Part shown: positions 8,010-14,364 of the stretch, one piece after another
How positions within the stretch are numbered: the stretch's first letter is position 1
Layout: each line of letters opens with the position of its first letter
Source: an uncultured Acetatifactor sp.
GTDB taxonomy: Bacteria; Bacillota; Clostridia; Lachnospirales; Lachnospiraceae
Direction of reading: 5' to 3'
NCBI GenBank assembly: GCA_910584435.1
Contig: CAJUAP010000038.1
Location: 1 to 17,508, forward strand
Length of the DNA stretch: 17,508 nucleotides
Program-made: the position numbers and the translations under genes
The notes under the pieces: model-generated
Database searches by the model: none
Told to the model about the DNA's origin: nothing
The model's input: only the letters and a program-made list of their open reading frames with translations

Positions 8010-8089
8010 GGGCATTCCCATCAGTACCTGCGCCCGATAACCTGCACCCTGGTTCAAATTATCATCCGCCATTCCTTAAGGAAATGCCC
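8010..8089 (-). promoter_or_regulatory. 80-bp element bounded by 10-base inverted repeats, candidate structured leader
   Basis: On the - strand GGGCATTTCC (8089-8080) and GGGAATGCCC (8019-8010) can pair along nine of ten bases, and four T follow at once (8009-8006). The interior has a perfect palindrome TTCCTTAAGGAA (8072-8083), partly overlapping the first arm, so two folds compete. It also holds a near-direct repeat GGGTGCAGGTTA / GGGCGCAGGTAC. The element lies between the 50-residue peptide gene and the small membrane protein gene, about 60 bases before the latter's start. I could not match it to a known riboswitch class. It could be a cis-acting RNA, an attenuator, or a degenerate mobile repeat. 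Confidence 0.35.
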
Positions 8090-8106
8090 GCCAACAGCTT
8101 CTTTAC

Positions 8107-8259
8107 TCAAAACAAAATTTTAGATTTCCCGGCAATCAATTTCGCCCCGGCAACTATCAGCAGGATTCCCGTCACAAGTCCCACCACAAGCTGAATCACA
8201 CCCACAGCAATATTGGCAGCACCTGCTCCCTTCATCAGCTTATACACCTTCTGTTCCAT
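8107..8259 (-). CDS. 50-residue single-helix membrane peptide
   Basis: The chosen ATG at 8259 has AGGGAG about eight bases upstream. The peptide starts with a charged segment (MEQKVYKLMK), then a long hydrophobic stretch from about 11 to 43 rich in Gly, Ala, Val and Ile (ANIAVGVIQLVVGLVTGILLIVAGAKL), and ends with a basic GKSK. It could cross the membrane once as a long helix or twice as a hairpin. The frame remains open upstream to 8367, inside pyrE, but that longer form has no ribosome site and its added part is charged and low in conservation signals. It lies 88 bases behind pyrE in the same direction and may be on the pyrE transcript. I do not recognise a family; the Gly-rich helix suggests packing with itself or a partner. 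Confidence 0.6.
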   Translation of the reverse strand: MEQKVYKLMKGAGAANIAVGVIQLVVGLVTGILLIVAGAKLIAGKSKILF

Positions 8260-8347
8260 CACATTGCTCCCTTCCTGCATATTTTTTATGATTATTATGG
8301 AATCAGGCCGTCCCGCCTTATCCACCGGTTCTTCTGCCGCTTCATTC

Positions 8348-9022
8348 TCACGCCCCGTATTTTTCATAGTATTGGTTCATCGCCGCCTTCAATTTATCAT
8401 CAATGTATATGGTACCTTTATATGGTTTGTTATATAAGTACTCCGTCACATCCGCCATGGTAACAATTGCACACGCATCAAATCCGTATTTCTCCCTGAT
8501 TTCATCCAGTGCACTTTTCTCTCCTCCCAGTCCCTTCTCCATACGATTCAATGAGACCATCAGCCCTTTTACCTCTACCTGTGCCTGACTCTTAAGGATG
8601 GGAAAGGTTTCTTCAATGGATTTACCGGAAGTCGTCACATCTTCAATTATAATCACCCTGTCCCCGTCTGCGAGCTTCGTCCCCAGCAGAATTCCCACAT
8701 CGCCGTGATCTTTGACCTCCTTGCGGTTAGAACAGTAACGGACTTCCCGGCCGTAAAGCTCACTGTAAGCAATCGCAGCAGCCACACTCAAAGGAATGCC
8801 CTTATATGCCGGCCCAAACAATACATCAAATTCATCTCCAAAATTCTCATGAATCGCTCTGGCATAAAATTCTCCAAGCTTCTTAAGCTGGCTGCCGGTT
8901 ACATATGCGCCCGCATTCATAAAGAACGGAGATTTTCTGCCGCTTTTTAATGTAAACTCCCCAAATGAAAGCACTTTGGATTCCACCATAAATTCAATAA
9001 ATTCTTCTTTATACCGTTCCAT
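8348..9022 (-). CDS. pyrE: Orotate phosphoribosyltransferase
   Basis: 224 residues, the longer bacterial form. It joins orotate to PRPP to give OMP, the fifth step of pyrimidine synthesis. The PRPP-binding signature VIIIEDVTTSGKSI is at 123-136, the flexible catalytic loop NRKEVKDHG at 99-107, and the orotate/phosphate region FTLKSGRKSPFFMN at 23-36. An upstream GGAGG, ten bases before ATG 9022, supports the start. It is transcribed away from the first XRE gene and has its own strong promoter. In many clostridia pyrE directly follows pyrF, pyrK and pyrD; here pyrF is about 1.5 kb away and the other two are absent. Active-site residues are intact. Confidence 0.96.
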   Translation of the reverse strand: MERYKEEFIEFMVESKVLSFGEFTLKSGRKSPFFMNAGAYVTGSQLKKLGEFYARAIHENFGDEFDVLFGPAYKGIPLSVAAAIAYSELYGREVRYCSNRKEVKDHGDVGILLGTKLADGDRVIIIEDVTTSGKSIEETFPILKSQAQVEVKGLMVSLNRMEKGLGGEKSALDEIREKYGFDACAIVTMADVTEYLYNKPYKGTIYIDDKLKAAMNQYYEKYGA

Positions 9023-9073
9023 ATCCCTGCATCCTCCATTTGAATTCCATCTGTTCTCTACATCAGCACATCA

Positions 9074-9095
9074 GGGAATACTCATAATGATTCCC
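9074..9095 (-). promoter_or_regulatory. Hairpin in the pyrE leader
   Basis: The pyrE leader of about 105 bases contains GGGAAT and ATTCCC arms (six perfect pairs, ten-base loop), next to a smaller CTTC/GAAG hairpin around 9103-9114. There is no T-run behind either, so they do not look like an attenuator terminator, and no PyrR-binding consensus was found. They may stabilise or mask the leader; the regulatory role is unproven. Confidence 0.3.
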
Positions 9096-9134
9096 GATTC
9101 CGGCTTCGCGAGAAGGACTGTCCGAACTGTTACA

Positions 9135-9163
9135 ATTTTACCACAGGTTGCATAGGTTTTCAA
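9135..9163 (-). promoter_or_regulatory. pyrE promoter (sigma-A type)
   Basis: On the - strand TTGAAA (9158-9163) and TAAAAT (9135-9140) are 17 bases apart, each one mismatch from the -35 and -10 consensus, with TG two bases before the -10 region. A TTTTCATAAA stretch lies immediately upstream of the -35 box. Transcription would start near 9128, leaving a leader of about 105 bases. Confidence 0.8.
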
Positions 9164-9300
9164 TCTTTTTATGAAAATATAGGGCTTTCCATCATAACTA
9201 AATTGCTTTCCGATTTTTCTGTGATTCATAAAGTTCTATTTTACTTTGATACAAATCATATAAAATATTTTTAGCATCATAAACTCAAGCGGAGGTTCGT

Positions 9301-9675
9301 ATGAAAAGTGTTGGAGAAATCATGGCAGAGCTGCGTACAGAAAAAGAAATGGGGCAAAAGGAACTTGCTGCACTCCTGAATGTCTCCGTAGGTACCATTT
9401 CAAACTATGAAAAAGGTGTTCACTACCCTGATTTAGATTCCTTGCGCAAAGTGGCTGACATCTTCGATGTCACCATAGATTACCTCTTAGGCCGCACCGG
9501 ATACCGCTGTCCTCCGGAATCCCTGAAGGAGTATATCACTGCGGATTATACGGTATCCGAATTTGTCAACACGGTAATCACTCTGGACACGGCCTCCCGT
9601 ACTTCTGTCTCGGATTTTGCAGAATACCTGAAAAACAACCGCCCCGGCATACCCAAATCTCCAGAAACCGAATAA
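9301..9675 (+). CDS. XRE-family transcriptional regulator, facing pyrE
   Basis: 124 residues. The N-terminal HTH_3 domain (4-63) shows the usual order: LRTEKEMGQKELAALLNVSVGTISNYEKG, with Q19 and the recognition helix VSVGTISNYE, followed by PDLDSLRKVADIFDVTIDYLLGRTG. The C-terminal 55 residues (GYRCPPESLKEYITADYTVSEF onward) have no family I know. GGAGG sits five bases before the ATG. It is one of two paralogues in this window; about 62 of the first 100 residues are identical to the gene at 11920. It is transcribed divergently from pyrE over a 278-base AT-rich region and converges with the methyltransferase gene. Control of itself and of pyrE is a reasonable inference but unproven. Confidence 0.9.
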   Translation: MKSVGEIMAELRTEKEMGQKELAALLNVSVGTISNYEKGVHYPDLDSLRKVADIFDVTIDYLLGRTGYRCPPESLKEYITADYTVSEFVNTVITLDTASRTSVSDFAEYLKNNRPGIPKSPETE

Positions 9676-9681
9676 ATGAAT

Positions 9682-9707
9682 TTCTGAAATCATACTTCTG
9701 AAATCAT
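9682..9707. repeat. Two 12-bp direct repeats between converging genes
   Basis: TTCTGAAATCAT occurs at 9682-9693 and 9696-9707, two bases apart. The second copy covers the stop codon of the methyltransferase gene. The 28-base gap between this gene and the XRE gene has no terminator hairpin, so transcripts may overlap at their 3' ends. Likely a small slippage duplication. Confidence 0.7.
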
Positions 9708-10501
9708 TTCTGCCGGAGTACAATAATTTTATTGGCGACATTCCGCAGCGGAGGCAGATACCTGAGTACTTTGTACTTAGAGTACATTTCCTTCAGCCCC
9801 TCCATCAATGTCACACTTTTCACTGCCTTAAAACCGGCTGCCAGCCGCTGAAGCTGTCTTCCGTTTTTTATACCCCAGGTATATTTCGGAACGGTACCTT
9901 CTTCCGTCTTTTTAACGGCATTTTTCACCGTATAAGGCGCTGTCACCTCTATCAATACTTCCGCCCGCCTGAAATATTTCCCTATGATACGGAAAATTTT
10001 CTCTACCTTCTGCTTGTCCAGATACATGGACAGTTCTTCTATAATGAATAATACCGGACCCCCGGCATCCACTTCTTCCGCCCAGGATTCATCCAGCACG
10101 GATTTGGCAATCATTGTAACCCGTTCCTGCCCGCCGAAAATTCTCTTCCTTACCTCTGCCACTTCCGGCAGATCCAGATCATACCAGCGAATCCTGCCAT
10201 TATCCACGCGGTAGAACCTGGTATCCATGCCGCAGGCAACATTTACAATACAGGCATCGGGATTGGCCTGCACATACTCTTTCACCATTTTATCCAGAAG
10301 AATGGTTCTGGCAATCGCGCCGTTTCCCATGTATACATCTTTGGCTTCCCCGGCAAAATCATAGTCCAGCCGCTCTACAGCCTCCATCGCCTTTTGATCA
10401 TAGATATAATGATTTTCCCGTTTTGACTCCTTTGCCCTGGCATACAAAGCATGCAGCATAGGAACCGGAATCTGTTCCGCACTGATTTTATCTATCTGCA
10501 T
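9704..10501 (-). CDS. LCM/TcmP-type SAM-dependent methyltransferase
   Basis: 265 residues. The class I methyltransferase fold is shown by motif I IVNVACGMDTRFYR (85-98), the acidic loop YDLDLPEV (107-114) and LFIIEELSMYL (151-161). The -G/ACGxDTRFxR- plus -YDLDLPEV- pair is characteristic of the leucine carboxyl methyltransferase family (PF04072), which contains TcmP-like O-methyltransferases. The first Gly of the SAM loop is replaced by Ala, a mild change. The substrate cannot be read from sequence. The gene lies 68 bases behind pyrF with a GGAG site 12 bases before the ATG and is probably on the pyrF transcript, although a weak hairpin (10545-10560) lies in the gap. It has no obvious role in pyrimidine synthesis and looks like an insertion into a former pyr operon. 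Confidence 0.85.
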   Translation of the reverse strand: MQIDKISAEQIPVPMLHALYARAKESKRENHYIYDQKAMEAVERLDYDFAGEAKDVYMGNGAIARTILLDKMVKEYVQANPDACIVNVACGMDTRFYRVDNGRIRWYDLDLPEVAEVRKRIFGGQERVTMIAKSVLDESWAEEVDAGGPVLFIIEELSMYLDKQKVEKIFRIIGKYFRRAEVLIEVTAPYTVKNAVKKTEEGTVPKYTWGIKNGRQLQRLAAGFKAVKSVTLMEGLKEMYSKYKVLRYLPPLRNVANKIIVLRQK

Positions 10502-10569
10502 CTTTATCTACATCTCCTGCATCTCTACACAAACTCCCATCTGCCCGCCTCCCAGGGCGGCGCAAACAA

Positions 10570-11523
10570 TCAATGAACCTGGTGCAGGGCCGACATAATA
10601 TCTTCTCTCATTGCCAGCACTGCCGCCCTGGAAGCATCCGCATATGCCTTCTCTCCGTAATGTGAATACATTTCCTGCTGATACGCTGCAATGATACCCC
10701 TGGAAGAATTGACGATTGCCCCCAGCCCGTCCTTATGAAAGAAATGTGCCAGATCCGCTCCCCTGCCGCCCTGAGCCCCATATCCCGGCACGAGAATAAA
10801 TGCGTTGGGCATGAGCCTGCGCAGAACCCTTCCCTGTTCAGGATAAGTAGCACCCACGACGGCACCGATATAGCTGTACTCTCCCTCTTCCGGCATACAG
10901 TCATTTCCCCATGCCGCTACCTGTTCACCCACAATTTCATAAACCGGCCTGTCCACGGAATGCTTCTCATCCCTCACAAGCCGATCCTGCAGTTCACCGC
11001 TGCTGGGGTTGGAAGTTTTCACCAGCACAAAAATTCCTTTTTTCTCTTCCCGGCACACTTTGATAAAGGGATTCACCCCATCGGAACCCAGATAAGGATT
11101 CACTGTAACAAAATCCTCGTCAAAACCGGAATAAGAACTGCTTCCCACCTGCACTTTTCCAAGATGGCCCACCGCATATGCCTCGGAAGTGGAACCGATA
11201 TCCCCCCGTTTGACATCGCCTATCACAACCAGATCCTTCTCATGGCAATAATCTATTGTCTTCTTGAATGCTGCCATTCCCGGAACACCAAACTGTTCAT
11301 ACATGGCACTCTGAGGCTTTACTGCCGGTATCAGGTCACAGACAGCATCTACAATCCCCTTGTTAAACTGCCAGATTGCTTCTGCGGCGCCCTCCAAAGT
11401 CTCCCCATACTCTGCAAAAGCTGCCTTCTTGATATGTTCCGGCACATATTTCATCATGGGATCCAGCCCAACTACTATGGGTGCATTTGTCTTACGGATT
11501 TTAGATATCAGTTTGGTAATCAT
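10570..11523 (-). CDS. pyrF: Orotidine 5'-phosphate decarboxylase, type 2
   Basis: 317 residues, longer than the 230-residue type 1 enzymes and typical of the type 2 group. It decarboxylates OMP to UMP, the last step of the pathway. GLDP (19-22) starts the barrel; the catalytic DxKxxD is VIGDVKRGDIGST (100-112; D103, K105, D108). FVTVNPYLGSDGVNPF and VPGYGAQGG give the phosphate and uracil contacts. AAAGGAG lies seven to ten bases before the ATG. A strong promoter is immediately upstream, giving a short leader of about 36 bases with no room for a PyrR attenuator. It is transcribed away from the second XRE gene and is followed by the methyltransferase. Confidence 0.96.
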   Translation of the reverse strand: MITKLISKIRKTNAPIVVGLDPMMKYVPEHIKKAAFAEYGETLEGAAEAIWQFNKGIVDAVCDLIPAVKPQSAMYEQFGVPGMAAFKKTIDYCHEKDLVVIGDVKRGDIGSTSEAYAVGHLGKVQVGSSSYSGFDEDFVTVNPYLGSDGVNPFIKVCREEKKGIFVLVKTSNPSSGELQDRLVRDEKHSVDRPVYEIVGEQVAAWGNDCMPEEGEYSYIGAVVGATYPEQGRVLRRLMPNAFILVPGYGAQGGRGADLAHFFHKDGLGAIVNSSRGIIAAYQQEMYSHYGEKAYADASRAAVLAMREDIMSALHQVH

Positions 11524-11566
11524 ACGCTGCTCCTTTGCACAATTATTATGTAATCACATTTTACTT

Positions 11567-11595
11567 ATCTTATCATTGCCAATATCAAAAGTCAA
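11567..11595 (-). promoter_or_regulatory. pyrF promoter (sigma-A type)
   Basis: On the - strand TTGACT (11590-11595) and TAAGAT (11567-11572) are exactly 17 bases apart, each one mismatch from consensus. The start point would be near 11560, about 36 bases before the pyrF ATG. This is one of the clearest promoters in the window. Confidence 0.85.
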
Positions 11596-11652
11596 CGAAT
11601 AAAATAGCAATGCCAGGGGCTGTCTGAACTTCTAATTCGGTATTCATAAAAT

Positions 11653-11673
11653 ATAGTGTAAAAAATACACTAT
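11653..11673. promoter_or_regulatory. Perfect inverted repeat, operator candidate
   Basis: ATAGTGTA and TACACTAT, eight perfect pairs, flank a loop of five A. CATAA (11645-11649) and TTATG (11673-11677) extend the symmetry with a small offset. It lies upstream of the likely -35 region of the second XRE gene and about 60 bases from the pyrF -35, so it could act on either. The centre-to-centre spacing suits a dimeric regulator; which one is unknown. Confidence 0.5.
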
Positions 11674-11686
11674 TATGAAAAACATA

Positions 11687-11714
11687 TTTCACTTTTCATA
11701 AAATCCTCTACAAT
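11687..11714 (+). promoter_or_regulatory. Possible promoter of the second XRE gene
   Basis: TACAAT (11709-11714) is a good -10 box. The best upstream hexamer, TTTCAC (11687-11692), is a poor -35 with a 16-base spacer. If used, the leader to the ATG at 11920 would be about 200 bases and include the large hairpin at 11820-11884. Confidence 0.4.
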
Positions 11715-11819
11715 ATATATGACGGTCACTAAATCCCGCCGCGCTGCCCGGCAGTCTCCTATATATGGAAGTCCGGCTAAGAAATGTCAATAGGAAATTC
11801 AAAACAGTCTCGAAACGAA

Positions 11820-11884
11820 GGTGCCCTGAAGGAAATTACAGCTGCATCCTGTGCAGATGGAATTTTCTTCCCCTCAGGGGCACC
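11820..11884 (+). promoter_or_regulatory. Long hairpin in the leader of the second XRE gene
   Basis: GGTGCCC...TGA pairs with TCA...GGGGCACC at the base, then GAAATT with AATTTTC, then CTGCA with TGCAG around a TCCTG loop, giving a nearly continuous 65-base stem with small bulges. The hairpin ends 35 bases before the ATG and leaves the GGAGGG ribosome site free. No T-run follows, so it is not a terminator. The same 65 bases would form an equal structure on the other strand. I see no match to a known riboswitch. It may be a protein-binding leader, an mRNA stabiliser or a tiny mobile repeat. Confidence 0.5.
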
Positions 11885-11919
11885 GAAGAGCAGAGACGGG
11901 ACTGGAACAGGAGGGACGC

Positions 11920-12282
11920 ATGAGAAAAACAGGTGAAATTCTCATGGAACTGCGAAAAGAAAAAGGGCTTGGCCAAAAGGAACTGGCCAAACTCTGGAAT
12001 CTTTCCATTGCCACCATTTCCAACTATGAAAATGATATCCATGCGCCCGACCTGAATATGTTATGCGAAATAGCTGATTTTTACGGCGTCACCACGGATT
12101 ATCTGCTTGGCCGCACAGGCTACCGTTGTCCCCCGGAACTTTTGAAGAAATACATAACTGCCGACCATACTGTTACAAATTTTATCAACCTTCTTCTGTC
12201 CTTAGACGAACGCTCTCGCTATGCCCTCATAGCATATGCCAATTATCTGAACCACCGCCGTCTGCAGACAGCACTGCAATGA
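11920..12282 (+). CDS. XRE-family transcriptional regulator, facing pyrF
   Basis: 120 residues from ATG 11920, which has GGAGGG four bases upstream; the frame is open further back to 11851, but that part overlaps the leader hairpin and lacks a ribosome site. The HTH domain (4-63) reads LRKEKGLGQKELAKLWNLSIATISNYEND, then PDLNMLCEIADFYGVTTDYLLGRTGYRCPPE. It is a paralogue of the gene at 9301, about 62 identical residues in the first 100, and the shared C-terminal block YITAD.TV..F extends beyond the HTH. It is divergent from pyrF, just as its paralogue is divergent from pyrE. It converges with the chemoreceptor gene. The natural ligand or partner is unknown. Confidence 0.9.
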   Translation: MRKTGEILMELRKEKGLGQKELAKLWNLSIATISNYENDIHAPDLNMLCEIADFYGVTTDYLLGRTGYRCPPELLKKYITADHTVTNFINLLLSLDERSRYALIAYANYLNHRRLQTALQ

Positions 12283-12303
12283 ACATATGGGCCTGCGCCA
12301 TTC

Positions 12304-12326
12304 AAAAAGGGGAGATTTCTCTCCCC
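12304..12326 (-). terminator. Intrinsic terminator of the chemoreceptor gene
   Basis: GGGGAGA and TCTCCCC form seven perfect pairs around a four-base loop; read on the - strand the stem is followed by five T (12308-12304). It lies 46 bases past the stop of the chemoreceptor gene. On the + strand no T-run follows, so it would not serve the XRE gene well. Confidence 0.9.
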
Positions 12327-12372
12327 TGTATGATTCTTCCGCATATACTGATTCTATCACTTATGCAACAGA

Positions 12373-14247
12373 TTACTCTACGATTTCTAACAGTTTCTGT
12401 GTGATTTCCGCCATATGGGAGGAAGCCTGTTTTGTATTATGGGAAATCTCCACATTCTGTTCTACCACATCGACAATCCGCCCTATCTGGCTTACCGCAT
12501 TGGCTACAATTCCGACATTTTCACTTACCATGCCGGTGATCTTCTTCACTTCTCCACTGGACTTCTCCATATCCTCCACTACCACATTGAAAGCTTCCGC
12601 TGTCCGGTCGGTAATTTTCTTGCCCTCTTCCACTGCATTGATGGAATTCGTAATCAATTCATTGGTTTCCTTTGCCGCCTGTGCGCTTCTTGCCGCAAGC
12701 TCGCCTACCTGTGTTGCCACAACCGCGAATCCCTTGCCCATCTCTCCTGCCCTTGCCGCCTCGATAGACGCATTTAAAGAAAGCATATTTGTCTGCTGTG
12801 CAATTGCATTGATATCGCCGATAATCTTCTCAATCTCCATGGACATATCACTGATTTTCTGCATGGATTCTTTCAGCAGCCCCATCTGAGACTGTGTCTC
12901 CAGGATTCTCCCTCTTGTTTCTCCTGTCCCCGATGCAACGTTGACTGACATCTCCATGCTGCCGTTCAATTCCTGCGTCAGCTGTTCCATAATGTGCTTC
13001 AAATCCTCTACGGCCTTCTCCTGCTCCCCTGTTCCGCGGTAAATATGCTCCGCACTTTCCAGTGTCTCCCCTGACACACGATTCAAATCCATACAGGCAT
13101 TTTTGATATTTTGAATCATGACCCGGTTATTTTCTACATCTTCCTTCTGCCGATCCAGTAATTTCTCATTCTCCTCCATACTGCGGCGAATGCCTTCCAC
13201 CATTTTATTGATGCTGTCCGACAGCTGAATGAACTCCGGATTGCCCTGCACATTTACGCTGACAGAGAAATCGCCCTCTGCAATTTTCTTCATGGACTGG
13301 GCAATTTGATTCATTCCATGGACAATTTTGTTGTCAACCATGCGGTGAATCATCAACAGCAATACGCTGAAAATAACCGCCATGCTCAGAGACACTACAA
13401 TCGTCTGATTGTATCTCTGGGCGTAATATTCTCCCGATGGCATAAATGTCCCTATGATGCGGCCATTATATTCTTCCGCCACATAATAGCCTCTTTCCCC
13501 GTCCACCACTGCACTTCCCCTGCCTGTGAAACCTGCCGGGAACCCGGCATCCACAGCGGCTGTCCCGATTAAGCCGGCATTTCTGTGCGCCAGTATCTTC
13601 CCGCTCTCCTTATCAATGGCATATACATATCCTTTTTCACCAAAGTCAATATCCCGGAGAACCACGTCTATTTCCGTACCTGCAAGCATATCCTCCAACA
13701 CTTCAGGGCGCACACCCACCTGTACAAGACCGGGTGCATCCTTTCTCGCCACACCGATATACTGCATGACTACACCTTCCGCCACATTCACCTGTGGTTC
13801 CTGCACAATCTCAATGGAAGCATCGTCTGCAATCACCATGAATGCATTTGACTGTTCTCCGCTCTTCATATCAAAGCCCACATAAGCCTCTATTGTACTC
13901 TCTGTGATAATCCCCTCTTTATTAATGACGTGAAGTTCATTCACCATCAGCCTTTCTTTGATTTCATTTAATTTGGATGCACTCTTTAACACAGAAGGGT
14001 CTGCAGCAATGATATCTGCGAAAGCCCTTGTCTTCGCAAGATTATCTTCACTTAAATTCTCCGTAAGCTTTGCAATGCTCTCTTCATTCCCTGCCAGTTT
14101 TGCTTTGACATCATCCAGTTTTGCCATACTGGATGATGTATTATTTCTCTGGCTCACTACCGTCTGCAATGCAAAAACAGCTGTGATTGTAAACAAAAAT
14201 GCTACCAGCATATAAACAGAAAGACTTTTGGTAAAAATTTTCTTCAT
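12373..14247 (-). CDS. Methyl-accepting chemotaxis protein with extracellular Cache-like sensor
   Basis: 624 residues from ATG 14247 (AAGGGA about nine bases upstream; the frame is open further to 14322 without a ribosome site). Order: membrane segment 11-30, extracellular sensor 31-280, membrane segment 282-302, HAMP about 303-355 (KKIAEGDFSVSV), coiled coil, and the signalling domain about 400-624. The kinase-contact tip is intact: AIAQQTNMLSLNASIEAARAGEMGKGFAVVA (481-511). The sensor shows two Cache-like strand groups, HVINKEGIITEST and GYVYAIDKESGKILAH, so a dCache fold is likely; the ligand is unknown. It would signal to CheA/CheW at the membrane. No CheR-binding pentapeptide is seen at the C-terminus. 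It lies downstream of the GH105 gene in the same direction, which hints at sensing of pectin-derived compounds, an inference only. Confidence 0.93.
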   Translation of the reverse strand: MKKIFTKSLSVYMLVAFLFTITAVFALQTVVSQRNNTSSSMAKLDDVKAKLAGNEESIAKLTENLSEDNLAKTRAFADIIAADPSVLKSASKLNEIKERLMVNELHVINKEGIITESTIEAYVGFDMKSGEQSNAFMVIADDASIEIVQEPQVNVAEGVVMQYIGVARKDAPGLVQVGVRPEVLEDMLAGTEIDVVLRDIDFGEKGYVYAIDKESGKILAHRNAGLIGTAAVDAGFPAGFTGRGSAVVDGERGYYVAEEYNGRIIGTFMPSGEYYAQRYNQTIVVSLSMAVIFSVLLLMIHRMVDNKIVHGMNQIAQSMKKIAEGDFSVSVNVQGNPEFIQLSDSINKMVEGIRRSMEENEKLLDRQKEDVENNRVMIQNIKNACMDLNRVSGETLESAEHIYRGTGEQEKAVEDLKHIMEQLTQELNGSMEMSVNVASGTGETRGRILETQSQMGLLKESMQKISDMSMEIEKIIGDINAIAQQTNMLSLNASIEAARAGEMGKGFAVVATQVGELAARSAQAAKETNELITNSINAVEEGKKITDRTAEAFNVVVEDMEKSSGEVKKITGMVSENVGIVANAVSQIGRIVDVVEQNVEISHNTKQASSHMAEITQKLLEIVE

Positions 14248-14307
14248 TTTATCATTTCCCTTTCTTGTATGTACTGTTACGCCTCTATTCGTCCCGTTGA
14301 AAACCTT

Positions 14308-14319
14308 CCGCCGAAGCGG
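14308..14319 (-). other. Short UUCG hairpin between GH105 and chemoreceptor genes
   Basis: On the - strand CCGC-TTCG-GCGG forms a four-pair stem with a very stable tetraloop, flanked by TTT before and AAGGTTTTC after. It sits 45 bases behind the GH105 stop and about 60 bases before the chemoreceptor start. The T-run is broken by AAGG, so termination would be weak; it may be a processing or stability element. Confidence 0.3.
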
Positions 14320-14364
14320 CAAACCAATCCATGCTGCAAAACAGCCGCAGATAATAATTACAAC

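Noticed and set aside
8010..8089. Fluoride or other known riboswitch
   Set aside because: GATG and CTGATG fragments are present, but the conserved pseudoknot and loop bases of the fluoride aptamer could not be placed; left as unassigned.
8107..8367. Longer 86-residue version of the small membrane peptide
   Set aside because: Its start lies inside pyrE with no ribosome site, while the internal ATG at 8259 has AGGGAG at proper distance.
9023..9134. PyrR-binding attenuator in the pyrE leader
   Set aside because: No match to the conserved PyrR-binding loop and no terminator stem with T-run before pyrE; AGTCC occurs once but without the rest of the motif.
10545..10560. Terminator behind pyrF
   Set aside because: CCGCC/GGCGG gives only five pairs and no T-run follows, so it is at best a weak structure in the pyrF-methyltransferase gap.
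10735..11553. Long open frame on the + strand over pyrF
   Set aside because: Complete overlap with a clear pyrF on the other strand and across its ATG; no recognisable domain.
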